Origin: Phormidesmis sp963710175
GTDB lineage: Bacteria; Cyanobacteriota; Cyanobacteriia; Phormidesmidales; Phormidesmidaceae
Reading direction: 5' to 3'
Length of the DNA stretch: 64,000 nt
Assembly (NCBI GenBank): GCA_963710175.1
Contig: CAVPZC010000003.1
Coordinates: forward strand, 310,001 to 374,000
Shown: piece after piece, positions 1-8,331 of the stretch
Layout: every line of letters starts with the position of its first letter
Position numbering within the stretch: position 1 is the first letter of the stretch
Program-made: the position numbers and the translations under genes
The notes under the pieces: generated by a model
The model's database searches: none
Told to the model about the DNA's origin: nothing
What the model saw: only the letters and a program-made list of their open reading frames with translations

Positions 1-1131
1 AATGCCGCCGCTGACAAAGATCTCCGGGTAAGCCTTGTGAATGTGGTTGAGGCCGCAGGAGCCTTCGAGGTCGCAATCGACCACCAGAACTTTTTCTTTG
101 CGCTCGGCGTCGCTCATCTTACCCAGCACTTCGACCATAGCCTGACCGAAGACGTTGCGGTTGGAGCCAACTTCGCTGCTAGAGCCTTTGAACTCGTAGC
201 TGTGCTTGGGCTTTTCGATGTTCTTGAGGTAGTCAGCGGCAGACTGCTGGCCGTGCTTCTCTAGATATTGGATGGCCAAGTCGGTGGGGATGACATCGTG
301 GCCGTGGGTCGTCCCTTCCAGTCCGTCGATGCCCACAGTCATGGGGCGCTTGCAAATCACGGCGATGGGGCCGTCGGTGCTGATGGCTTCGCAGATGTTG
401 GCGTACAGGGCGTCGAGGTCTTCGCCGTCGTTGACCAGTACCTTCAGTCCGTGGCCTTCTAGCGTGCTCTGAACGCTGTAGCCCTTGAGATACTCAGACG
501 GGTGACCGGCGATGGTGACATCGTTGTCGTCGATGATCAGCTTGATGTTGATGCCTTGAGCCACTGCTAAGCGGGCGGCTTCGGCGTCGTCGCCTTCCTG
601 CTGTGCGCCGTCGGAGCCGAGGAGGAAGGTGGTTTTGCCGGGGTTGGCGATCGCCACACCATTCACAAACGGCCACATATGCCCCAAGCGACCCGAACTG
701 AACTTCACACCGGGCGTCAGACCCAGCTCCGGATGACCGGGCAGCTTAGAATCGGCACCGCGATACTTCATCAGTTCTTCAGCGGGCAAATCGCCATTCA
801 GCGTCGCCATCAGGTACTGAGTGCCTACCCGGTGACCAGCTTCATCGAAGAAAGTGGGTACGAACTTGTCAGGATTGCCTCGGAACAGCGCGTCCATGAT
901 CATTACTTCAGGCACGGTATCGTAAGGGCCACCCGTGTGACCGCCCACGCCCCGCGCCCCGCCCGTCGCCGTGAAAAATACAATCGCCTCGCGGCAAAGC
1001 TGAATATTGGCCTTAAGCGCTTCCCGCTGATCATCGGTCAGCTTATTGGTAGAAGGGTCGAGGGTAATGCGCTGGTAAGCGCTCAAATCAATCGGAAAAG
1101 CAGATGTAGGCTTGACTTGGGTTGCTGTCAT
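1..1131 (-). CDS. Transketolase-family protein, N-terminal part (runs off window)
   Basis: An uninterrupted minus-strand frame of 377 codons starts at the ATG at 1131 (MTATQVKPTS) and is still open at base 1, so the C-terminus is missing. The translation has thiamine-diphosphate features of the transketolase superfamily: GGHTGGPYDTVPEV near residue 63 (substrate and TPP loop) and LGSDGAQQEGDDAEAARLA near residue 170, the GDG-type Mg-TPP site. A pyrimidine-binding domain begins around residue 320 (SSSEVGSNRNVFGQAMVEVL). It differs from the classical TktA N-terminus, so it is probably the separate transketolase-like paralog. Ketol transfer in sugar phosphate metabolism is inferred; the substrate is unknown. 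No gene precedes it on its strand within 200 bp. Confidence 0.85.
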   Translation of the reverse strand, partial: MTATQVKPTSAFPIDLSAYQRITLDPSTNKLTDDQREALKANIQLCREAIVFFTATGGARGVGGHTGGPYDTVPEVMIMDALFRGNPDKFVPTFFDEAGHRVGTQYLMATLNGDLPAEELMKYRGADSKLPGHPELGLTPGVKFSSGRLGHMWPFVNGVAIANPGKTTFLLGSDGAQQEGDDAEAARLAVAQGINIKLIIDDNDVTIAGHPSEYLKGYSVQSTLEGHGLKVLVNDGEDLDALYANICEAISTDGPIAVICKRPMTVGIDGLEGTTHGHDVIPTDLAIQYLEKHGQQSAADYLKNIEKPKHSYEFKGSSSEVGSNRNVFGQAMVEVLGKMSDAERKEKVLVVDCDLEGSCGLNHIHKAYPEIFVSGGI

Positions 1132-1352
1132 GGAGCGATGTCCTAATACGTCTATGTCTCAAAGCTATAAAACATCAGCGCTATAGAGCGATGTCTAGGC
1201 TACTGCTTTGAAAAAGTTAATAGTTCCATTCTCCCTGATCATGCCGCTGCGGTTAAGGGGGCAGCTGAAATTTGTGCTCTGAGCGACTGTCTGTGGCACA
1301 CTTGCACACCTCAATTGCCAGGGCTGAAAGACGCTGCGAGTCAGGTGCACCG

Positions 1353-2009
1353 CTATAGCCTGCGGATCATCTCGGGCAGCGCCCTCAAATCTGTACAAGT
1401 CGCATCGGCGCGATCGCAAATCTGCCGGGCACTATATTTCCAAATCGCTTTCATACCTGCGTTTTGAGCCCCAGCAATGTCAGATTCTGGGCTATCGCCA
1501 ACAAAGACGGCGTCACTAGCCTGCAAGTCTAAAATGCTCAGTGCCTTTTGGAAAATAGCGGCGTCAGGCTTGCGAAGCCCTACAGCTTCAGATACTAAAG
1601 TAACCGCAAAAAAAGGCTGAATACCTAAAGACTGAACGTTGTGCTCCTGGAAGGGCGACTTCCCGTTAGTAATCAGCCCGAGTGAGTAGACTTGTGATTT
1701 TAAGCAAGCTAGCGTTTCGTGCAGACCGGGAAAACCTATACAGGCAGTCGAAAAATTCTCAACGTAGTCCTGAAGCAGGGTTTCCCAAGTTATGCCGCTA
1801 ATGCCGTAGCGGGCGATTAGCTGTTGGTATACCGCGTCTTTCCAAACGTGACCGTTGCTATCTAGCGCTACAAGGGAACGCACATATTCCGCTTGGGTCA
1901 GGGTTTGCAGCGCCGCGTGGCGTTGGTGCTGCTGTCTAGCAAATTGGACAAGCGACTTGGCTCTATCTAAAAGTGTGCCATCCAGGTCAAATAAGACTGC
2001 TCTGATCAT
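1353..2009 (-). CDS. HAD-superfamily hydrolase (phosphatase-like)
   Basis: The 218-residue protein starts with the HAD motif I, DLDGTLLD, with the nucleophile Asp8 and acid/base Asp10. Motif II lies in LGLITNGKSP, the lysine of motif III in VGLRKPDAAIF, and motif IV in GDSPESDIAGAQNAG. A helical cap lies between motif I and motif II, as in subfamily IA phosphatases (phosphoglycolate phosphatase or YjjG type). It probably dephosphorylates a small metabolite in the cytosol; the substrate cannot be told from sequence. It lies 21 bp downstream of the tag gene on the same strand and may be co-transcribed with it. Confidence 0.85.
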   Translation of the reverse strand: MIRAVLFDLDGTLLDRAKSLVQFARQQHQRHAALQTLTQAEYVRSLVALDSNGHVWKDAVYQQLIARYGISGITWETLLQDYVENFSTACIGFPGLHETLACLKSQVYSLGLITNGKSPFQEHNVQSLGIQPFFAVTLVSEAVGLRKPDAAIFQKALSILDLQASDAVFVGDSPESDIAGAQNAGMKAIWKYSARQICDRADATCTDLRALPEMIRRL

Positions 2010-2030
2010 GAGTTTAGGTCGGTTGACGTA

Positions 2031-2663
2031 TCAAGTGACAATTGGGCGTTGGAACTGCTGACGGAGGTGATCGGTGCGCGATCGCCACTCACACCCCTCC
2101 ACATGGTCATTCACCAGGCCCATAGCCTGCATAAAGGCATAGGCCGTCGTTGGCCCGACAAAAGACCAGCCGCGCTTTTTGAGATCCTTGCTCATCGCGG
2201 TTGATTCAGGCGTTTTGCTCAAGCTCATCAGCGTTTCGTAGTCGCATCGCTGCGGTCGAGCCGAGTCATCGGGTTCGTACTGCCAGAAGTAAGCCGCCAA
2301 TGATCCAAATTCTTCAGCTAGGCCAGTGGCTCGCCTGGCATTGTTGATCACCGACTCTATTTTGCGGCGATGACGCACAATGCCTTTGTCTTGCAGCAGA
2401 CGCTCCACATCCGCCGAGCCGTACTGCGCGACCTGCTCAAAGTCGAATTCGGCAAAGGCCATCCGAAAGTTTTCTCGCTTGCGCAATATCGTCAGCCAGC
2501 TCAGCCCAGACTGAAAGCCCTCTAAGCAGATTTTCTCGAATAGTTTTTGGTCATCGGCTACCGGTACGCCCCACTCATAATCGTGATAGGTCAGATAGTC
2601 CTCCTTGTCTCCAGGCCACCAGCAGCGCCAGCAGCCATCCTCACTTTTAACCAAACCATCCAT
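2031..2663 (-). CDS. tag: DNA-3-methyladenine glycosylase I
   Basis: This excises 3-methyladenine from alkylated DNA in base excision repair. Family hallmarks are the N-terminal zinc-ligand region (CWRCWWPGD), YHDYEWGVPVADDQKLFE, the QSGLSWLTILRKRENF block, GIVRHRRKIES, and KKRGWSFVGPTTAYAFMQA followed by GLVNDHVEGC, which supplies the distal zinc ligands. I chose the ATG at 2663 (MDGLVKSEDG), giving 210 residues. The frame stays open to 2777 and another ATG at 2696 is possible, but the extra residues are hydrophobic and do not belong to the family, whose usual length is about 190. The HAD gene follows closely downstream. Confidence 0.92.
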   Translation of the reverse strand: MDGLVKSEDGCWRCWWPGDKEDYLTYHDYEWGVPVADDQKLFEKICLEGFQSGLSWLTILRKRENFRMAFAEFDFEQVAQYGSADVERLLQDKGIVRHRRKIESVINNARRATGLAEEFGSLAAYFWQYEPDDSARPQRCDYETLMSLSKTPESTAMSKDLKKRGWSFVGPTTAYAFMQAMGLVNDHVEGCEWRSRTDHLRQQFQRPIVT

Positions 2664-3062
2664 AGCCTGCGGCTTCCCTACGCTGTCTGTTCTCATTCTC
2701 TCAGGACACCGCTCCCCTATCAAATAGCAGGCAACCAGCAGGAGTACAACGCCGACCATTGCGCGCAACTGGCACACTTAAAAACAACGAGTTTGCGTGG
2801 ATACAAGGACATATCAGCTAGTCCACTCGGACAAAGTGTCCATGCTATTAGCGCAGTGTGTGGTCCCAGGCGATACAACTTAAACATGCGAAACGAAACA
2901 AAGGTTTCTGACCCAAACAACACTTTCTTTCGCAACCTTCTCTACCTTGCATTTTTAGTGTTGCTCCTTAAAAAGCCCACTAAAAAGAGCGGAGGCCTCA
3001 GAAGTTCTAAGTTCACTCCTTCAATGTTCTCTGTTGTCTCTACACCTTTTAAGGATACTTCC

Positions 3063-3530
3063 ATGAAACTCTCTCATCTTTCTGCTACTTTCGCTGTTGC
3101 TGCTGCTGCCCTTCTCGCAGTGCCCTTCGGTGCTCAAGCTCAAGAAGCCCCTAACTACAACTACGTCGGCATCGGCGGCGGCGACAATGGCTTCGTTATC
3201 AACGGTAAAGTCTCTGTTGCTGACAACGTCTCCATCCGCCCTGAAATTGCAACTGACTTTGACTTCAACGACAGCGACGATGTCTCCTACCTCGTGCCTA
3301 TCACCTACGACTTCAACACCATCGGTGATGGCAGAGCTGCTTTCAACCCCTTCCTCGGGGCTGGCGTCTCTGGTGACATTGGCAACGACAGCAACATCGA
3401 CTTCTCCGTCGTAGCTGGTAGTGACTACCGTTTCGCTAGCCGCTATGTCGCTAACGCCGCTGTCAACTACACCCCCTTCGGCGACAACGATGGCGTCGGC
3501 TTCACTGTCGGTGTTGGCCGCACTTTCTAA
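3063..3530 (+). CDS. Small secreted outer-membrane beta-barrel-like protein, copy A
   Basis: The 155-residue protein starts with a clear signal peptide (MKLSHLSATFAVAAAALLAV, cleavage expected after AQA). The mature part is acidic, rich in Gly, Asn and Asp, and alternates short strands (YVGIGGGDNGFVINGKVSV, FNPFLGAGVSGDIGN), ending in GVGFTVGVGRTF. A C-terminal Phe after alternating hydrophobics is a typical beta-barrel sorting signal. It is probably a small outer-membrane barrel; transport function is unproven. The ATG at 3063 is chosen because AAGGA lies about 10 bp upstream and the signal peptide begins there; the frame is open further upstream but reads as non-coding leader. The protein is identical to copy B. 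Confidence 0.8.
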   Translation: MKLSHLSATFAVAAAALLAVPFGAQAQEAPNYNYVGIGGGDNGFVINGKVSVADNVSIRPEIATDFDFNDSDDVSYLVPITYDFNTIGDGRAAFNPFLGAGVSGDIGNDSNIDFSVVAGSDYRFASRYVANAAVNYTPFGDNDGVGFTVGVGRTF

Positions 3531-3551
3531 ACGGACCTCCAGCATCTGCCA

Positions 3552-3589
3552 GGGCGGTTAAGGCCAATACTCTAACGGATTAGCCGCCC
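3552..3589 (+). terminator. Hairpin between the two identical genes
   Basis: GGGCGGTTAA (3552-3561) pairs with TTAGCCGCCC (3580-3589), a 10-bp stem with one G-U wobble and an 18-nt loop. It is followed after about 13 nt by a short T run. It could be a weak terminator or an mRNA processing/stability hairpin between copies A and B; the distance to the T run makes full termination doubtful. Confidence 0.45.
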
Positions 3590-3639
3590 ACCTTCTGATC
3601 TCTTTTTAATATTCACAACCCCCTTTTGAGGACTGTTCC

Positions 3640-4107
3640 ATGAAACTCTCTCATCTTTCTGCTACTTTCGCTGTTGCTGCTGCTGCCCTTCTCGCAGTGC
3701 CCTTCGGTGCTCAAGCTCAAGAAGCCCCTAACTACAACTACGTCGGCATCGGCGGCGGCGACAATGGCTTCGTTATCAACGGTAAAGTCTCTGTTGCTGA
3801 CAACGTCTCCATCCGCCCTGAAATTGCAACTGACTTTGACTTCAACGACAGCGACGATGTCTCCTACCTCGTGCCTATCACCTACGACTTCAACACCATC
3901 GGTGATGGCAGAGCTGCTTTCAACCCCTTCCTCGGGGCTGGCGTCTCTGGTGACATTGGCAACGACAGCAACATCGACTTCTCCGTCGTAGCTGGTAGTG
4001 ACTACCGTTTCGCTAGCCGCTATGTCGCTAACGCCGCTGTCAACTACACCCCCTTCGGCGACAACGATGGCGTCGGCTTCACTGTCGGTGTTGGCCGCAC
4101 TTTCTAA
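3640..4107 (+). CDS. Small secreted outer-membrane beta-barrel-like protein, copy B
   Basis: The sequence is identical to copy A at protein level and, as far as I can read, at DNA level, with the same signal peptide and terminal Phe. It has its own Shine-Dalgarno-like GAGGA about 8 bp before the ATG at 3640. It ends 70 bp before a strong terminator, so both copies could be read from one message starting upstream of copy A, or copy B from a promoter in the 109-bp spacer. Two copies would raise the dosage of an abundant envelope protein. Function is inferred only from the secretion and barrel features. Confidence 0.8.
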   Translation: MKLSHLSATFAVAAAALLAVPFGAQAQEAPNYNYVGIGGGDNGFVINGKVSVADNVSIRPEIATDFDFNDSDDVSYLVPITYDFNTIGDGRAAFNPFLGAGVSGDIGNDSNIDFSVVAGSDYRFASRYVANAAVNYTPFGDNDGVGFTVGVGRTF

Positions 4108-4177
4108 ACGGGTCTCCCGATTGCCGGTTCTAGCGTCATAAAAATCTCCTGCGGAGTGCGTCTGCGCTCTAAACACC

Positions 4178-4221
4178 ATCGCCCTTGAGGATTCAACCGA
4201 ACTCCTGAGGGCGATTTTTTT
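4178..4221 (+). terminator. Rho-independent terminator after the tandem barrel genes
   Basis: ATCGCCCTTGAGGA pairs with TCCTGAGGGCGAT (one bulge), followed directly by seven T on the plus strand. The hairpin overlaps the last codons and stop of the convergent GNAT gene, so the two transcription units meet here. Confidence 0.85.
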
Positions 4222-4732
4222 GCCCTGCCTCTCCCACCATCCTCTCCCACCAAGCCACATCCCAATACCGCCCAAACTTTCGCCCCACTTCTCGGAACAA
4301 TCCCACCTGCTCAAATCCAAACTTCCGGTGGATGGCAATAGAAGGCTCATTCGGCAGCGTAATTCCCGCATAGGCTCGATGAACATCTTCAGCGGCCAGC
4401 GTTTTAAACAGAGCGCTGTAAAGCTGGCTGCCGATACCTTTTCCCTGAGCCTCGGGACGGAGGTAAACGCTGGTTTCTACAGAGGTGTCGTAGGCGGCCT
4501 TGGTGCGAAACTTACTGCTGGTGGCATAGCCCATCACCTGCCCGTTGCTCTCGGCCACGAGCAACCGGTAGCGTCCAGTCGTCGAGTAGTGACTCATCCA
4601 GGCTGCCTGCCGCTGCTCTACTGTGTAGGGCTGCAAGTCGAAGGTAATAGTCGTTTCTATGATGTATTGGTTATATAGCTCGGTAAGGGCACTGATATCC
4701 GCTGAGTGAAAGTCTCGAACTATTGAATTCAT
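4193..4732 (-). CDS. GNAT-family N-acetyltransferase, phosphinothricin-acetyltransferase-like
   Basis: The 179-residue protein has the PAT/MddA-type layout: N-terminal VRDFHSADISALTELYNQYI, then the acetyl-CoA pyrophosphate loop RPEAQGKGIGSQLY (Q-x-x-G-x-G), then GITLPNEPSIAIHRKFGFE and FREVGRKFGRYWDVAWWER, typical of enzymes acetylating amino-acid analogues such as methionine sulfoximine or phosphinothricin. It transfers acetyl from acetyl-CoA to a small amine in the cytosol; the exact acceptor is unknown. It is convergent with the tandem barrel genes and divergent from ilvA. The 3' end is embedded in the neighbouring terminator. Confidence 0.88.
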   Translation of the reverse strand: MNSIVRDFHSADISALTELYNQYIIETTITFDLQPYTVEQRQAAWMSHYSTTGRYRLLVAESNGQVMGYATSSKFRTKAAYDTSVETSVYLRPEAQGKGIGSQLYSALFKTLAAEDVHRAYAGITLPNEPSIAIHRKFGFEQVGLFREVGRKFGRYWDVAWWERMVGEAGQKNRPQEFG

Positions 4733-4820
4733 CGTGGTACATCAGCCCTGGGGTAACAGCATTACTTATGCTAGCGATTAGCGCGTACAGTAGAATACGA
4801 TTTTCTACCCCTAGCAGTCT

Positions 4821-6332
4821 GTGGCTCACTCTGATTACCTAGAACGCATTCTCAAGGCCCGTGTTTATGATGTGGCTCAAGAAACCCCTTTGGACCGGGC
4901 ACCACGGCTGTCGGAGCGGCTAGGCAACGAAGTATTGCTGAAGCGAGAAGATGCGCAGTCGGTGTTTTCGTTTAAGCTGCGCGGGGCCTATAACAAGATG
5001 GTTCATCTGCCGCCAGCGCTGCTCCAGGCTGGCGTGATTGCGGCCTCGGCGGGCAACCATGCCCAGGGCGTGGCGCTCGCTGCAAAAAAATTGGGCACCA
5101 CGGCGATGATTGTAATGCCAGTGACGACACCTCAGGTCAAAGTGGATGCGGTGCGATCGCTCGGCGGCAGTGTGATTTTGTATGGGGATGGCTACGATGA
5201 CGCCTGTGCCTATGCCCGTCAGCTAGAAGCCGACAAAGGGCTAACGTTTATTCACCCGTTTGATGACCCGGATGTGATTGCGGGGCAAGGCACGATTGGC
5301 ATGGAAATTTTGCGGCAATACCAAAAGCCGATTCATGCCATTTTTGTCGCGATTGGCGGCGGCGGGCTAATTTCGGGCGTGGCGGCCTATATCAAGCGGC
5401 TGCGGCCTGAGATTAAGGTGATCGGCGTAGAGCCGGTAGATTCGGATGCAATGAGTCAGTCTTTGCGAAAGGGCGATCGCGTCCGTCTCGATCAGGTGGG
5501 CCTGTTTGCCGACGGTGTCGCTGTGCGGCAGGTTGGCCAGGAGACCTTTCGCCTGTGTCAGCAGTTTGTTGACGAGATTGTTCTGGTGACAACCGACGAT
5601 ACCTGCGCCGCCATTAAAGATGTGTTTGAAGATACGCGGTCGATTTTGGAACCTGCTGGGGCGCTGGCGATCGCCGGCGTCAAAGCCTATGTAGAGCGCG
5701 AGGGTGTGCAGGGGGAGAGCTTGGTGGCGATCGCCTGCGGCGCCAATATGAACTTTGACCGGCTGCGCTTTGTCGCTGAGCGGGCCGAACTCGGAGAGCG
5801 CCGAGAAGCTGTTTTTGCAGTGACCATTCCAGAGCGGCCTGGGAGCTTGGGCCAGTTTTGCGATACTTTGGGCGATCGCAGCATCAGCGAATTCAACTAT
5901 CGCATCGCTGATGAGAACAAAGCCCATATTTTTGTCGGGGTCAAAGTTAAAGGCAGAGCCGATGCCTATGCGATCGCCGAAAATTTTAAAAACAGTGGCT
6001 TCGAGACGCTCGACCTGACCGATAACGAGCTAGCCAAAATGCACCTGCGGCACATGGTAGGCGGCAAATCGGCTTTAGCCAACAACGAACTGCTCTATCG
6101 CTTTGAATTTCCAGAGCGACCCGGCGCGCTGATTAACTTTGTATCGACTATGAGTCCTAACTGGAATATCAGCCTGTTTCATTACCGTAACCATGGCGCA
6201 GACTATGGTCGCATTGTCGTCGGGATGCAGGTGCCCCCTAGTGAAATGGAGCAGTGGGAAGCCTTTCTCAAAACATTGGGCTATCGCTACTGGAACGAAA
6301 GCCAAAACCCAGCCTACAAACTCTTTTTGTAA
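4821..6332 (+). CDS. ilvA: Threonine ammonia-lyase, biosynthetic
   Basis: PLP enzyme converting threonine to 2-oxobutanoate, the first step of isoleucine synthesis. SFKLRGAYNKM carries the PLP lysine (Lys52), and AIGGGGLISGVAAYIK is the phosphate-binding glycine loop. Two C-terminal ACT-like regulatory domains (about residues 330-415 and 420-503), with EAVFAVTIPERPGSL and YRFEFPERPGALINF, match the isoleucine/valine-regulated biosynthetic form. Length is 503, normal for the family. It starts with GTG at 4821 (MAHSDYLERIL); no better ATG fits the conserved N-terminus. It is monocistronic as far as visible. Confidence 0.95.
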   Translation: MAHSDYLERILKARVYDVAQETPLDRAPRLSERLGNEVLLKREDAQSVFSFKLRGAYNKMVHLPPALLQAGVIAASAGNHAQGVALAAKKLGTTAMIVMPVTTPQVKVDAVRSLGGSVILYGDGYDDACAYARQLEADKGLTFIHPFDDPDVIAGQGTIGMEILRQYQKPIHAIFVAIGGGGLISGVAAYIKRLRPEIKVIGVEPVDSDAMSQSLRKGDRVRLDQVGLFADGVAVRQVGQETFRLCQQFVDEIVLVTTDDTCAAIKDVFEDTRSILEPAGALAIAGVKAYVEREGVQGESLVAIACGANMNFDRLRFVAERAELGERREAVFAVTIPERPGSLGQFCDTLGDRSISEFNYRIADENKAHIFVGVKVKGRADAYAIAENFKNSGFETLDLTDNELAKMHLRHMVGGKSALANNELLYRFEFPERPGALINFVSTMSPNWNISLFHYRNHGADYGRIVVGMQVPPSEMEQWEAFLKTLGYRYWNESQNPAYKLFL

Positions 6333-6372
6333 ACGCATTAGGGCTCGGTGATCGCTCTGTGCATTGAGTATT

Positions 6373-7155
6373 TTATTTTTGCGCGGACCTTTTAAGCTGC
6401 TCAATGAGCGCTAAATAATCTGCCTCGGCTTCTCCGCCAATCTCACAAGCTGCTCGATCTACCTTCAGCAAATCTTCTCCAAAAATCACCTTTCCTATCG
6501 CTACACTTTTGCCCTTATCTGGCTTCCAATCTGCACTCACAAACTTACTTGTCGCGTCTACTACGCCCCCATCGAACAAATGCCCGACGGTGAAATAAAT
6601 ATCCTGCAACACCAGCGATACAGAGGGGCGGTGAAGCTGACCGCGAGAGTTTGGGCTGCGGGCCTTGTACTTAGCGCGAGGAAACAGCCCGTAGAGATTT
6701 TTTAGGGAGGCAGAAATCAGCGGCTTGCCCTTGAGATGAGTCTTTTTGAACGCGCCGACAGAAATGCGGCAGTCTACTTCTTGCAGCAGCTTGGGAGCCC
6801 ACATGGTTTTGAAGCGCACTGGCTCCGGCAACAGGTTCGGATATTCGACGCACGCTAACTCATCGGCATCCAGCAGGCGAATGCCCTCTGTCATCAGGGC
6901 GGGCAAGCCGTTGCGCCCCGCAATATCGGCCAGAGGCACTTTCGAGCAAACGCCTTCTACGATCAGTATTTCGGCAGCAGAATTCACCGCCCGGAGGCCG
7001 TGGACCACTTTGCCTAATACGGCCATACTCACAGTGACCGGTGGCCCCACCGGATAGCCTAAATTGGGCTTTACCAATATGCGCTTAGCGACTTTAGCCG
7101 CTGCTGGCGGTGTATAAATAAAGTTTTCACTGTTGGCAACGCGAGCGGGATCCAT
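6373..7155 (-). CDS. DUF362 domain-containing protein
   Basis: The 260-residue protein shows DUF362 landmarks: RILVKPNLGYPVG near the N-terminus, AEILIVEGVCSKVPLADIAG, and RISVGAFKKTHLKGKPLISA followed by LKNLYGLFPRAKY. No ferredoxin-type cysteine clusters are present, so it is the short form. The function of the family is not established. I chose the ATG at 7155 because residues upstream look like antisense of folP; the frame remains open to 7344. The ATG is interleaved with the start of the divergent folP (both use the CATG at 7153-7156), so the two genes have no intergenic space. Confidence 0.78.
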   Translation of the reverse strand: MDPARVANSENFIYTPPAAAKVAKRILVKPNLGYPVGPPVTVSMAVLGKVVHGLRAVNSAAEILIVEGVCSKVPLADIAGRNGLPALMTEGIRLLDADELACVEYPNLLPEPVRFKTMWAPKLLQEVDCRISVGAFKKTHLKGKPLISASLKNLYGLFPRAKYKARSPNSRGQLHRPSVSLVLQDIYFTVGHLFDGGVVDATSKFVSADWKPDKGKSVAIGKVIFGEDLLKVDRAACEIGGEAEADYLALIEQLKRSAQK

Positions 7156-8272
7156 GACCTTTAGAGTAGTGACGCCTGGGTTTGAGGAGGAGTTTGAACG
7201 GTGGACGGAGGCGCTGGACAAGGCAAATGCGCTGCGACCATCGCTCAAGAGCTGGTTCAAAGATATTCGTATCTTAGAAGACGGCAGGCCAGTGTGGGTG
7301 TACGGGCGGGGGCGATCGCACCCCGAATACCTCGGCCCCGGCACCTATGATCGCCTGGCCCGGCTCTTTATTACAGAGGCCCAGACCACCGGCCCAGCCG
7401 CTGCGCCCTGGCAAATTCGAGATCATCGCTTTGACTGGGGTAGCCGCACTTACCTCATGGGTGTGCTGAATGTGACACCCGATAGCTTTAGCGATGGGGG
7501 GCAGTTTGACACGGTAGAGACAGCGCTGGCTCAGGCAAAGGCGCTGGTCGAAGCGGAGATGAACATACTCGATATCGGTGGGCAGTCTACGCGGCCTGGG
7601 GCAGGGCAAATCTCTGCAAAGGAAGAGGGCGATCGCTTGCTACCCCTCATCCAATCTATCCGCACTTCCAGTCACACCAGGATCAAGGATATTCCCATAT
7701 CAATAGATACCACTCGCGCCGAAGTCGCCCGGCTAGCGCTAGAAGCGGGCGCTGACATCATCAACGATATTTCTGGTGGCACGTTTGAACCCGATATTTT
7801 TAAGGTCGTTGCTGAGTTTGACGCGCCGCTGATGTTAATGCATTTGCGCGGTACGCCCGAAACGATGCAGCAGATGACGGACTACGAAGATCTGATGGGC
7901 GAGATCGTCAGTTTTTTGGCAGGACAGGCAGATCGGGCAGTAGCAGCTGGCGTAGATCCGAATAAGATCGCGGTCGATCCGGGCATCGGCTTTGCGAAGA
8001 CAGCGATGCAAAACATCACCATTTTGCAAGAACTAGAGAAGCTGCAAATTCTGAACTGTCCAATTTTGGTCGGCACGTCGCGCAAAAGCTTTATCGGCAA
8101 AATTATCAATCAGCCAGAGGCCAAAGAGCGAGCCTGGGGAACAGCGGCGACCTGTGACTGCGCTATCGCCCATGGTGCAGACATCTTGCGAGTGCACGAC
8201 GGCCCTCAAATGCGCGACGTCTGTCGAATGGCGGATGCTCTGTGGCGGACTCTGGGCCTGCGGGCCGTTTGA
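7154..8272 (+). CDS. folP: Dihydropteroate synthase with extra N-terminal domain
   Basis: The catalytic part condenses p-aminobenzoate with dihydropterin pyrophosphate in folate synthesis. It begins near residue 93 (FDWGSRTYLMGVLNVTPDSF) and continues with NILDIGGQSTRPGA, SIDTTRAEVARLALEAGADIINDISGG, LMLMHLRGTP, VDPGIGFAKTA and GTSRKSFIG, all DHPS motifs. About 90 residues precede it (MTFRVVTPGFEEEFERWTEA to the GTYDRLARLF region). They contain no internal Met and look like a folded domain, giving 372 residues against about 280 usual. ATG 7154 is preferred over the TTG at 7133; a GTG at 7292 would remove half of the extension. The start overlaps the divergent DUF362 start. Confidence 0.9.
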   Translation: MTFRVVTPGFEEEFERWTEALDKANALRPSLKSWFKDIRILEDGRPVWVYGRGRSHPEYLGPGTYDRLARLFITEAQTTGPAAAPWQIRDHRFDWGSRTYLMGVLNVTPDSFSDGGQFDTVETALAQAKALVEAEMNILDIGGQSTRPGAGQISAKEEGDRLLPLIQSIRTSSHTRIKDIPISIDTTRAEVARLALEAGADIINDISGGTFEPDIFKVVAEFDAPLMLMHLRGTPETMQQMTDYEDLMGEIVSFLAGQADRAVAAGVDPNKIAVDPGIGFAKTAMQNITILQELEKLQILNCPILVGTSRKSFIGKIINQPEAKERAWGTAATCDCAIAHGADILRVHDGPQMRDVCRMADALWRTLGLRAV

Positions 8273-8331
8273 TCTAAAGACACTCTGATTTACACTAGTG
8301 GGCGCAATCCTAGATCGAATACGAGGTTTCC

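Larger units (their letters stand above)
3059..4111 (+). repeat. 476-bp perfect tandem duplication carrying two identical genes
   Basis: Bases 3059-3534 and 3636-4111 appear identical over 476 bp (offset 577), covering the whole gene plus a few bases either side. The sequence between and outside the copies differs: TTTTAAGGATACTT before copy A against TTTTGAGGACTGTT before copy B, and different 3' flanks after ACGG. Identity confined to the gene suggests very recent duplication or ongoing gene conversion. A simple assembly duplication should also have copied the flanks. Confidence 0.95.

Noticed and set aside
2547..3062. In-frame open extension upstream of barrel gene copy A
   Set aside because: The extension overlaps tag in antisense, has no matching sequence upstream of copy B, and the signal peptide starts at 3063.
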